This document shows, in pieces, positions 1 to 5,112 of a DNA stretch of 5,710 nt (position 1 is its first letter; each line of letters begins with the position of its first letter). The position numbers were made by a program, and so were the translations under genes. Below the pieces are notes generated by a model that was not told the origin of the DNA, did no database searches, and worked only from the letters and a program-made list of their open reading frames with translations. Origin of the DNA: Fimbriimonadales bacterium (GTDB lineage Bacteria > Armatimonadota > Fimbriimonadia > Fimbriimonadales > Fimbriimonadaceae); the NCBI GenBank assembly GCA_026392145.1, contig JAPLCS010000013.1, forward strand, positions 1 to 5,710, given 5' to 3'.

Positions 1-320
1 ATAGTATAGGAAAGAAAAGACTGATTAGGAACAGACCTATATCTTGCAGCATCCATTACAGATGAGCAAAAAAACAAAAGTCCCAAGAAAATGGAAATTG
101 AAATCGTTAGCGCAAGTACAAGTGGACCCTTTGATTGTTTGGAGAATGCAACGTGAGGATAGGCCCTCATTGGAGATTGGCCATTGCTGATAAGTTTGGC
201 CACATCAAATGGCGATGTGCCAACTCTGTAATGATTATAAAGCCAAGCATAATCTACACTATCAGCATTAACGCCAGTTCTATTGATGTATCGCTTATAA
301 TCGTCAAAAGATATTGGCAT
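1..320 (-). CDS. Partial membrane protein with a soluble N-terminal domain, third gene of the minus-strand operon (3' end off window)
   Basis: The frame is open from the ATG at 318-320 to the left edge, giving 106 codons with no stop. The next in-frame stop upstream is the TGA that ends the VWA gene (360-362), so this ATG is the only good start. Only 39 nt separate the two genes, which supports one operon. Residues 1-64 are a compact, mainly polar domain rich in Tyr and Asp (start MPISFDDYKRYI, later VDYAWLYNHYRVGTSPFDVA). Residues 65-88 form one hydrophobic membrane helix, followed by a basic or polar tail. There is no signal peptide, so the N-terminal domain is probably cytoplasmic and the missing part external, or the reverse if the positive-inside rule is dominated by the tail. 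The Shine-Dalgarno sequence is weak. I do not recognise the family. Codon use is as AT-rich as in its two operon partners. Confidence 0.72.
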   Translation of the reverse strand, partial: MPISFDDYKRYINRTGVNADSVDYAWLYNHYRVGTSPFDVAKLISNGQSPMRAYPHVAFSKQSKGPLVLALTISISIFLGLLFFCSSVMDAARYRSVPNQSFLSYT

Positions 321-359
321 ACCATGTAAAAGTAAGTAACGGCAGATTACAGAACTGTA

Positions 360-881
360 TCAAATATCTCCCTGAAATTCTAAGTTGACTCCATCAACGT
401 CAAAAATTGCTCGTAGATCCTCTCTTCGGCCTTGTTGTACGCCAAATAGAGTAATGCTATTTAACCTTCCAGATTTAACCCACTTCTCAACCAATTCCTT
501 ACTTTCACGCTTTTGCTCTGCTGTCATATCCTCAACACCACAGTCAGTGTAGATACGTATATCGTAATTGTTCGTACCCCTGCTTAATCTCGTATCAAAA
601 GCGCTGACCAACTGCTTCATATTTGTTCCACGTGTTTCGGTTGAGTAAGCAAGCGTCTTGATTAACAGCTGACTAGACTTTTCCAAGGTTTCAGGTGGAG
701 GACCATCATGAACTTCTGCTGGTGCCGCATCAAATCGAAAAATCACAACTCTCTCTTGAGGTGGTAAATCTATCAGAAAGTTATTTAAGTCTTTAAAATA
801 GGCGTTTTTGTATGCCTTTGCCGAACCACTTGTATCAACGGCCACCAACCTTTCTTCTATATCCCCTCGAAATTTGTTCAT
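360..881 (-). CDS. Stand-alone von Willebrand factor A (VWA) domain protein with intact MIDAS
   Basis: The protein has 173 residues from ATG 881. A TTG at 908 would add nine residues but has its purine-rich stretch directly against it, so ATG 881 is preferred. It is a single VWA-like Rossmann fold. The first strand ends in a DTSGS motif (D16, S18, S20), the second metal loop gives T86 (RGTN), and the third gives D113 (YTDCG). Together these make a complete metal-ion-dependent adhesion site, which in the VWA family binds Mg/Mn and contacts an acidic residue of a partner. There is no signal peptide or membrane helix, so it is probably cytoplasmic or recruited to the membrane by its partner. The start lies 47 nt inside the upstream four-helix membrane gene, so translational coupling is likely. 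No MoxR-type AAA+ ATPase, the usual partner of many bacterial VWA proteins, is visible in the window. The fold call is firm; the role is unknown. Confidence 0.83.
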   Translation of the reverse strand: MNKFRGDIEERLVAVDTSGSAKAYKNAYFKDLNNFLIDLPPQERVVIFRFDAAPAEVHDGPPPETLEKSSQLLIKTLAYSTETRGTNMKQLVSAFDTRLSRGTNNYDIRIYTDCGVEDMTAEQKRESKELVEKWVKSGRLNSITLFGVQQGRREDLRAIFDVDGVNLEFQGDI

Positions 882-2259
882 TAGTATTCTGCCGCTCAAA
901 TTCCTCAATCCTCAGAGAAAGAGCTTCCACGATTGATATGTATTTCAACAAAGCTTGGTAGTCTGGTAGCTTTTGAAGCGATTCGTATTCTTCGACTCTT
1001 TGACTTCGCTCTTGAACACCTGAGGCATGAGATTCATTAGCCTTTGCATTTCTGTCCATCCAAGAGTCAATCGCAGCAATTTGTGCCTGATGATGGCGTC
1101 CCATCAATTCTAGTTTCTGTTGTTGCTTTGCCTGATGTAGAACTTGTTTTGCTTGCGAAGACTCTCTCTCTCGATCTTCGTCTAAAATAATTTGCTTGTT
1201 GTATTCCTCTAACTCAAGAGAATAATCTCTCTTTTGTTCTTCATATTCTTTGTCAATTCTCTTACACTCCTCAAAGTAGTTTCGTTGTGCAAGATCCTCA
1301 TCTTGAATAGAACGCTCACCTTTTTGGATTCCGAGGTAAACAGACAGCAAGAGAGTTGCGGTCGAAATGGTGATCGCGATTAGAATTGCGATAGGGTAGC
1401 TAATAACATCTTTGGCTTCAATCGTAGTCTTTTCTGAAAACTGTCGAATTGCAAAAGACCCCAAAACTGCTTCACAGGAACACAAAAAAGCTGTTACCGT
1501 AAATGGCCATAAACTGGTATGCCACTGCGACTCTTGAAGTGCGCGCCTCCTGCCAACTTGATACCAAACACGACCGAACAAAAGTTTCAGCGACCATATC
1601 GCACCAACTCCTGCTGCAAGACAGAATAGATAAACAACTCGCCCATCATCTGTTTTCTTAGATTGACCTAGTATTGAAAATAAACTGTTTCCAACAAACA
1701 GTCCTACAAAAATACTGATAAGAAAAGAGAAAATAGTCAACCCATCTAGAGACCAGTCCCTTTTCTTGACTTGGCTACCTAACATCGGTTGCAAAGGCCT
1801 TTGTGGCTTCTCAGGCTTTACAGGTTTAGTACGCTTACCATTTTCAACTGGTTTAACATCAGTTAAACTCACTTCCGGAGGCGCCACTGGTGCGTCTACA
1901 GAATCTTCAGTTGGTTGAACCTTAAGTTCCTGAGGCAACTCATTCGGCGTTTCAGTCTCTTGGCTTTCCTCATCTTTTTCATCAAGGTTTAAGTCAAGTA
2001 AATCCGAGAGCGGAGGTAAATCATCGCTTATAACAACCCTTGCAAATGAATTAGTTCGTGGGTGATATACAAGTCCAATATTTCCAGCATGGTTAGCTGC
2101 ACTTACCATTGCCTTGTGACGTTCTTCTGTTAATTCTCTAATTTGTACTCGATACTCTTGGCGCAAGTTTTCTGTGTACATATCAAACTCAATTCGCCTA
2201 GAAGTCTTATTTGCGTATTCAGACTCAATTTCGGTTATGTTCTGGTCTATGTTTCCCAT
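835..2259 (-). CDS. Four-helix membrane protein with N- and C-terminal coiled coils, first gene of the minus-strand operon
   Basis: The protein has 474 residues from ATG 2259 (MGNIDQNITE). The frame is open up to 2379, but that extension would run into the tRNA-Leu gene and past the probable promoter, so it is rejected. Residues 10-52 are a charged helix or coiled coil. Residues 80-160 are a disordered linker, first acidic (DEKDEESQETE), then rich in Pro and Lys (KRTKPVKPEKPQRP). Membrane helices lie at about 173-197, 207-228, 249-272 and 287-311. Residues 318-460 form a long Glu/Gln/Lys-rich coiled coil, and the tail is basic. An even number of helices and no signal peptide place both coiled-coil ends on the same side, probably the cytoplasm, where they could hold the VWA protein encoded immediately downstream. 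I do not recognise the family. It could be a scaffold or a sensor of an envelope or defence-type complex. The gene is distinctly AT-rich. Confidence 0.8.
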   Translation of the reverse strand: MGNIDQNITEIESEYANKTSRRIEFDMYTENLRQEYRVQIRELTEERHKAMVSAANHAGNIGLVYHPRTNSFARVVISDDLPPLSDLLDLNLDEKDEESQETETPNELPQELKVQPTEDSVDAPVAPPEVSLTDVKPVENGKRTKPVKPEKPQRPLQPMLGSQVKKRDWSLDGLTIFSFLISIFVGLFVGNSLFSILGQSKKTDDGRVVYLFCLAAGVGAIWSLKLLFGRVWYQVGRRRALQESQWHTSLWPFTVTAFLCSCEAVLGSFAIRQFSEKTTIEAKDVISYPIAILIAITISTATLLLSVYLGIQKGERSIQDEDLAQRNYFEECKRIDKEYEEQKRDYSLELEEYNKQIILDEDRERESSQAKQVLHQAKQQQKLELMGRHHQAQIAAIDSWMDRNAKANESHASGVQERSQRVEEYESLQKLPDYQALLKYISIVEALSLRIEEFERQNTNEQISRGYRRKVGGR

Positions 2260-2301
2260 CTGTAATAAGTCCAAAGCAAAAGGGCTTAGTATGCAAGAAA
2301 C

Positions 2302-2328
2302 ATTATATCTGAAACTCTTTAGATTCAA
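2302..2328 (-). promoter_or_regulatory. Candidate sigma70-type promoter of the minus-strand operon
   Basis: Reading the minus strand, TTGAAT (2328-2323) is followed after 15 bp by a perfect TATAAT (2307-2302). The spacer is shorter than the usual 17 bp. Transcription would start near 2295 and leave a leader of about 36 nt before ATG 2259. The site lies between the 3' end of the tRNA-Leu gene and the operon, so read-through from the tRNA is also possible. Confidence 0.5.
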
Positions 2329-2351
2329 CTTATAGTTAAGAATGAACAGAG

Positions 2352-2437
2352 TGGTGCCCAGGGTGGGACTCGAACCCACACGGTATTGCTACCAAAGGAT
2401 TTTAAGTCCTCTGCGTCTACCATTTCGCCACCCGGGC
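2352..2437 (-). tRNA. tRNA-Leu(UAA), copy 1
   Basis: This is an 86-nt cloverleaf with the CCA end encoded (2354-2352). The acceptor stem is GCCCGGG with CCTGGGC (one G-U pair). The D arm contains GGTAGA. The anticodon arm is GAGGA-CTTAAAA-TCCTT, giving anticodon UAA. The long class II variable arm is GGTA-GCAA-TACC with a GNRA-type tetraloop, and the T arm is GTGGG-TTCGAGT-CCCAC. It is identical to the copy at 5021-5106. No convincing -10 box lies the expected distance upstream, unlike the second copy, so its expression is uncertain. Confidence 0.97.
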
Positions 2438-2443
2438 AACGAA
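2352..2443. repeat. 92-bp perfect direct repeat, left copy (whole tRNA-Leu plus 6 bp of 5' flank)
   Basis: Identity with 5021-5112 covers the complete tRNA gene including CCA plus AACGAA on its 5' side, and stops sharply on both sides (g versus a at the 3' edge, a versus t at the 5' edge). The two copies are in the same orientation and 2669 bp apart. Recombination between them would excise a 2669-bp circle carrying the MauE-like operon and the HTH remnant. Confidence 0.95.
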
Positions 2444-2473
2444 AAGGGCAAAAGAGAAAATGTCGGAACATTC

Positions 2474-2504
2474 TGTACAAGAGTCTTAGAAAAGTCCGTA
2501 TACT
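2474..2504 (+). promoter_or_regulatory. Weak candidate promoter of the MauE-like operon
   Basis: TATACT at 2499-2504 is a good -10 box. TGTACA at 2474-2479 is the best -35 match but lies 19 bp away. Transcription would begin near 2511, about 40 nt before the favoured TTG start at 2550. That would also make the upstream TTG at 2511 unlikely as a start. Confidence 0.35.
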
Positions 2505-2540
2505 CCAGAATTGTGGAAAGGAAGGAAGGCGCTAAACTGC

Positions 2541-2545
2541 GGAGG
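2541..2545 (+). promoter_or_regulatory. Shine-Dalgarno GGAGG that decides the TTG start at 2550
   Basis: GGAGG ends four bases before TTG 2550. The other in-frame candidate, TTG 2511, has no Shine-Dalgarno sequence and adds 13 mostly polar residues before the hydrophobic part. There is no in-frame ATG in the 5' part of the gene. Confidence 0.6.
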
Positions 2546-2549
2546 ACTC

Positions 2550-2996
2550 TTGGCTCTCAGAGTCATTGCAGTACGATTTCAGCAAATTTACGGGTTGCGG
2601 CTTTTTTTGATCGCTGTTTTTGCGACATCCGCAATCGCCAAAATAGGGTATGTCGGCCAACTCGCCGATGTCTTGCGAGGATTGTTCCCGATTATAGGGA
2701 CGCTATCTCTACCAGCAGCATTTGTTATCTGGATCCTAGAATTTGGAGTTGTTGCTCTCTTAGGAGTCCCTTTTCGAAGATGTCACGAGTTTGGAGCTAG
2801 CCTCAGCTTGGCACTAGGCTTGTCATTTCTTGGAGCCAACTGGATCAGGTTTGCTGAGAAATTGCCGCTTCCTTGCTCATGTTTTGGTGCTCTCTTCAAA
2901 ATGAGTCCCGCGATTTCTTTCTCGATAAACACTCTAATCATACTTTTTGCCGGAAGGCTGTTAGTGTTGCTCCACGACCAAATCAAAGCCAAATGA
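2550..2996 (+). CDS. MauE/DoxX-like integral membrane protein with CSCFG motif
   Basis: The protein has 148 residues from TTG 2550 (161 if TTG 2511 were used). Hydrophobic stretches lie at about residues 16-32, 45-73, 83-99 and 123-141, giving a four-helix bundle. The early helix ends in SAIAKIGYV, the second region carries an ILEFG glutamate, and CSCFG (109-113) follows the third helix. This layout matches the MauE family, whose founder is needed to mature the disulfide-rich small subunit of methylamine dehydrogenase and is thought to act in membrane thiol-disulfide exchange. No methylamine dehydrogenase genes are visible here, so methylamine use is not implied. Its stop overlaps the next start (ATGA, 2993-2996), so it is translationally coupled to a cysteine-rich secreted protein, an obvious candidate client. 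A plain DoxX-like protein is the alternative. Confidence 0.78.
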   Translation: MALRVIAVRFQQIYGLRLFLIAVFATSAIAKIGYVGQLADVLRGLFPIIGTLSLPAAFVIWILEFGVVALLGVPFRRCHEFGASLSLALGLSFLGANWIRFAEKLPLPCSCFGALFKMSPAISFSINTLIILFAGRLLVLLHDQIKAK

Positions 2997-3358
2997 AAAA
3001 GCTCTTACAGTCTCGATTCATCCCGGTTGCACTCGCTTGCATCGGTGTCCTATCTCAACTTCCTACCGCAGTCGCTGCTACGGCCGTGGCGCACAACACG
3101 CTCTATGATGGAGTCACTGGGCCGATAGGCGGGCAGTGCGTCTCACCTCAATGCGATACTGAAGATGGATGCTCCTGGATAACTAACCAATACAACGATT
3201 GGCAGCCCGGACACGGTTGCACCGGAGGTTCAGGCGGTCCCGGCGGCTCCGAATGCGTACACACCCTGAAAGTTTGTCGAGAACAGTATTACTACACATT
3301 GAGCGGATGCGCTGGCGCAATTTCGCAGTGGAATACCTACATGACAGGAGGCTGCTGA
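2993..3358 (+). CDS. Small secreted cysteine-rich protein
   Basis: The protein has 121 residues. The ATG overlaps the previous stop (ATGA) and begins a classic Sec signal peptide: MKK, a hydrophobic core, then AVA at 26-28 with cleavage likely before A29. An in-frame ATG at 2873 would add 40 residues overlapping the MauE-like gene and bury the signal, so it is rejected. The mature part of about 93 residues has eight cysteines (49, 54, 60, 76, 88, 95, 106, 121), the last being the C-terminal residue. A Gly-rich segment (GCTGGSGGPGGSEC) separates the two halves. Four disulfides are possible. I recognise no family; an enzyme is unlikely at this size. Position directly after a MauE-like gene suggests that its disulfides need a dedicated helper. 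It has no clear Shine-Dalgarno sequence and probably depends on coupling. Confidence 0.77.
   Translation: MKKLLQSRFIPVALACIGVLSQLPTAVAATAVAHNTLYDGVTGPIGGQCVSPQCDTEDGCSWITNQYNDWQPGHGCTGGSGGPGGSECVHTLKVCREQYYYTLSGCAGAISQWNTYMTGGC
3346..3351 (+). promoter_or_regulatory. AGGAGG ribosome binding site inside the end of the Cys-rich gene
   Basis: AGGAGG lies within the last codons of the Cys-rich gene, 13 nt before the ATG at 3365. The spacing is long, but an in-frame TAA at 3362-3364 leaves no earlier start. Confidence 0.45.
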
Positions 3359-3364
3359 GTCTAA

Positions 3365-4312
3365 ATGATCCTGAAGATGCTTCGATTCTTCGCCCTTGGC
3401 TCCGTCGGAGCTCTCGCAGTCTCAGCCCCTGCGGATGCGCCCTTGCTGGAACAATTAAGAAAAACTCGAAGCATCTTCCCTTCGCTCCAGGCCGATTACC
3501 AAGAGGTTATAGACGTAACAGAGCAATCTTCACCTGAGCCTGGAGCTTCCGGAGTTGGATTCCAAGACTCGAAAAGACTTCTTAAATGCACAATAGACTC
3601 GACGTCATTCGGATGCACTCCATTTGAATCTGGATCAACCGCAGCAGCTTCTTCCAGCTACTATCAGTCCGGAAAATATTTTTCAACTAGTTCCGCTGGA
3701 ACAAAAGGAGCTTACGGAAAGCGAAGCGGCCCTGAAATTGCACCTATCGCTTCAGGGTTCTGCATTTTCTCTGAAGACTTTCTAGAGGTCTGTAGAACCA
3801 GGCGTGTGGAATCCGCTTCACCAAATTCCCTGCACCTCGTTTACTCTGAGGATGGAGAATTTGAAGTGAGCTTTGCGACAGGCGAACGCGGCACATACAT
3901 TTCCAAGATCGTTGGAGGAAGTAAATCTCGTAGCAACAAGCAGGTCCTGGAGACAACGGAATGGATGTCATTTGGAAAAGTGCAAATACCTAAGCAAGTC
4001 AGGCTTACATTCGAAGAAGGAGGAGCCGTCACGCAGATTCGCAAATACAGTCTAGTGACTCAGACTGTGAAGGAAATAACCCCTCTTGCTTGGAAGTGGA
4101 AGGAAGGGGCTATTATTCAAGACAACGATACTCAGGCTGTGTATATTGCTAAAAATGGCGAGCTCGTTCCTGATCCAGTTTTCATGAAGCCGGCCGCATT
4201 GAAAATCAGCCTTCAGAGAGCTATATTGCCTCTTTGTCTAGTTTTAATCGGAATCTGGACAGCATGGCGCTTGCGCCTCAAATCAACCAACAAGACTGTG
4301 AAGGCAAGTTAA
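3365..4312 (+). CDS. Exported LolA-like protein with C-terminal membrane anchor
   Basis: The protein has 315 residues. An N-terminal signal (about 1-23, cleavage likely after APA) is followed by a helix typical of LolA-type proteins (LLEQLRKTRSIFPSLQADYQ, 27-46), then a long beta-rich region. The end of that domain reads GAIIQDNDTQAVY...NGELVPDP (248-271), resembling the closing strands of LolA/LppX-like folds that hold lipid in a hydrophobic half-barrel. A membrane helix follows at about 284-302 with a basic tail, so the domain would be outside the membrane and held by its C-terminus. Cysteines 75/84 and 133/143 could form two disulfides. It starts 6 nt after the Cys-rich gene, and the operon closes with a hairpin just after its stop. 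The LolA-like call rests on pattern only. It could bind the small Cys-rich protein or a lipid. Confidence 0.72.
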   Translation: MILKMLRFFALGSVGALAVSAPADAPLLEQLRKTRSIFPSLQADYQEVIDVTEQSSPEPGASGVGFQDSKRLLKCTIDSTSFGCTPFESGSTAAASSSYYQSGKYFSTSSAGTKGAYGKRSGPEIAPIASGFCIFSEDFLEVCRTRRVESASPNSLHLVYSEDGEFEVSFATGERGTYISKIVGGSKSRSNKQVLETTEWMSFGKVQIPKQVRLTFEEGGAVTQIRKYSLVTQTVKEITPLAWKWKEGAIIQDNDTQAVYIAKNGELVPDPVFMKPAALKISLQRAILPLCLVLIGIWTAWRLRLKSTNKTVKAS

Positions 4313-4315
4313 GTC

Positions 4316-4338
4316 GGGTGAGGCATAGTTCCTCACCC
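4316..4338 (+). terminator. Terminator-like hairpin after the MauE-like operon
   Basis: A perfect 8-bp stem GGGTGAGG / CCTCACCC encloses a 7-nt loop and begins 3 nt after the stop codon. No U-rich run follows (ACATTTGC), so it may be a weak intrinsic terminator or an mRNA 3'-end stabiliser. Confidence 0.6.
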
Positions 4339-4547
4339 ACATTTGCGGCAAGGTCGCCAAACAAGTGGAAGGCAGGGAAGCCCTTATCGTGAACCACTGC
4401 TTTTGTAAATTAAGAAGTGAGATTTGGCAACTAAGTTTGCTTGAGTAGTAGCAATACCGTGTTAGATTGCAATTGTCTGCCACGGAATGGGGTTTCTTTT
4501 TCGAAAACTTATTCTTTCTGCTGAGCTGCTCACAGGGGCGGGTGTCT
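4339..4547. other. Intergenic stretch without a credible gene
   Basis: Open frames here are short and unconvincing on both strands. The stretch contains the 15-nt tRNA-Leu fragment described separately and a 10-bp perfect palindrome TTTTCGAAAA at 4498-4507 in an AT-rich patch that could belong to the control region of the following HTH gene. No clear -35/-10 pair is visible. Confidence 0.5.
4448..4462 (+). repeat. 15-nt exact fragment of the tRNA-Leu variable arm, inverted relative to the tRNA genes
   Basis: GTAGCAATACCGTGT is identical to the sense strand of the tRNA-Leu(UAA) variable arm and the first T-stem bases (antisense at 2378-2392 and 5047-5061). Similarity does not extend on either side. 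It is too long to be a likely coincidence in a window this size and probably marks an old rearrangement or a small tRNA-derived remnant. Confidence 0.55.
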
Positions 4548-4589
4548 GTCGTAGCATTGGTTCGTAATAGGCTGTTCCAATGCTGCGAC
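4548..4589 (+). promoter_or_regulatory. 13-bp hairpin enclosing the start region of the HTH gene
   Basis: GTCGTAGCATTGG (4548-4560) pairs with CCAATGCTGCGAC (4577-4589) over 13 consecutive pairs, one of them G-U, around a 16-nt loop. The ATG at 4580-4582 is inside the right arm, and the only Shine-Dalgarno-like bases (AGG, 4569-4571) are in the loop. In RNA this would block translation. In DNA it is an inverted repeat that an HTH dimer could bind as an autoregulatory operator. Confidence 0.6.
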
Positions 4590-4810
4590 TAGACCAAGGA
4601 ACCTGGGATCAAATTAAGGCTAACTGGATCGCCGGGCTGATCGGAATCAATGAACTGGGTCGGCAGTTTGGTGTTGCTCCAAAGACAATCCGTGAGCTCG
4701 CAGACCGTAAAGTGTGGCCACCTCGGAACAAAGTCTTAGTTGCGGCGAGAGCCCTTGCCCTCGGAAAACCCCCGATCAGTATGAAACCCCTCACCGGGGG
4801 CATCGCATAG
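4580..4810 (+). CDS. Small helix-turn-helix protein, phage terminase-small-subunit-like N-terminal domain
   Basis: The frame gives 76 residues. Residues 8-46 read as a resolvase/terminase-type HTH: a Trp-containing first helix (TWDQIKANWIAG), a helix INELGRQF, the turn GVAP, a recognition helix KTIRELADRK, then VWPP. Phage terminase small subunits and related DNA-packaging or recombination proteins often open this way, ending the HTH with a Trp after a basic residue. The remainder is basic and Pro/Gly-rich, and the frame stops at TAG 4808-4810. The same frame then continues with coding-like sequence, so this may be the 5' part of a broken, longer gene. It stands alone between the MauE-like operon and the second tRNA-Leu. 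The HTH is likely; the terminase link is inference from pattern. Confidence 0.6.
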   Translation: MLRLDQGTWDQIKANWIAGLIGINELGRQFGVAPKTIRELADRKVWPPRNKVLVAARALALGKPPISMKPLTGGIA

Positions 4811-5002
4811 AATGGTTTTCCAATCGTTCGACAGAGTGATCCAACTCCTGCACGTTCACCGGAATAACATCTGGTGTGCCACAAACAGGAGTCAACGCAC
4901 ACGATTTACCAGTACAAGACGATAGCCGAATTCGTTGACACTGTCAGCCGACTCCAGTCCGTGTATGATACCGGTGCGGGAGAAAATGATATACCGGAGT
5001 GA
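4811..5002 (+). pseudogene. Probable decayed 3' part of the HTH gene (two in-frame stops)
   Basis: In the same frame as the HTH gene, 18 codons follow the TAG at 4808-4810, then a TAA at 4865-4867, then 44 open codons to a TGA at 5000-5002. The last segment looks like ordinary protein (YKTIAEFVDTVSRLQ, then YDTGAGENDIPE). Both internal stops are one C-to-T change away from Gln codons (CAG, CAA), so an intact ancestor of about 140 residues is easy to picture; that is a usual size for small terminase-like HTH proteins. A weak folded structure (ACTCCTG 4844-4850 with CAGGAGT 4886-4892, and inside it CACCGG 4857-4862 with CTGGTG 4871-4876) lies within it. The alternative is plain intergenic sequence with a chance open frame. 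Confidence 0.42.
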
Positions 5003-5020
5003 GAACCAGGTTAGAAATAA

Positions 5021-5106
5021 TGGTGCCCAGGGTGGGACTCGAACCCACACGGTATTGCTACCAAAGGATTTTAAGTCCTCTGCGTCTACCATTTCGCCAC
5101 CCGGGC
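5021..5106 (-). tRNA. tRNA-Leu(UAA), copy 2
   Basis: All 86 bases, including the encoded CCA (5023-5021), match the copy at 2352-2437, so the same cloverleaf, UAA anticodon and class II variable arm apply. Unlike copy 1 it has a perfect TATAAT at the right distance upstream, so this is probably the ancestral, expressed gene. It is divergent from the ymdB-type gene. Confidence 0.97.
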
Positions 5107-5112
5107 AACGAA
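5021..5112. repeat. 92-bp perfect direct repeat, right copy
   Basis: This is identical to 2352-2443 and in the same orientation. Accessory DNA lies on the 3' side of this tRNA gene, the side on which integrative elements usually enter. However, the repeat covers the entire tRNA rather than only its 3' end, which is not the usual attachment-site pattern. Confidence 0.95.

Noticed and set aside
135..329. Plus-strand open frame of 64 codons
   Set aside because: It is antisense to the off-edge gene at 1-320, whose reading is clearly more protein-like (membrane helix, operon spacing).
2260..2379. Upstream extension of the four-helix membrane gene by 40 residues
   Set aside because: It would start inside tRNA-Leu copy 1 and cross the probable promoter; ATG 2259 gives a sensible N-terminus.
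2342..2800. Plus-strand open frame starting with antisense tRNA-Leu (contains RVGLEPTR)
   Set aside because: This peptide is a well-known artefact of translating the antisense strand of a tRNA gene; the rest overlaps the MauE-like gene in another frame.
3744..4044. Two minus-strand frames antisense to the LolA-like gene
   Set aside because: No recognisable features; explained by open antisense frames of a real gene.
4609..4902. Minus-strand open frame of 97 codons
   Set aside because: Antisense to the HTH gene; no domain-like pattern.
4812..4925. 37-codon plus-strand frame starting just after the HTH stop
   Set aside because: Different frame from the HTH gene, no Shine-Dalgarno sequence, and less protein-like than the in-frame continuation.
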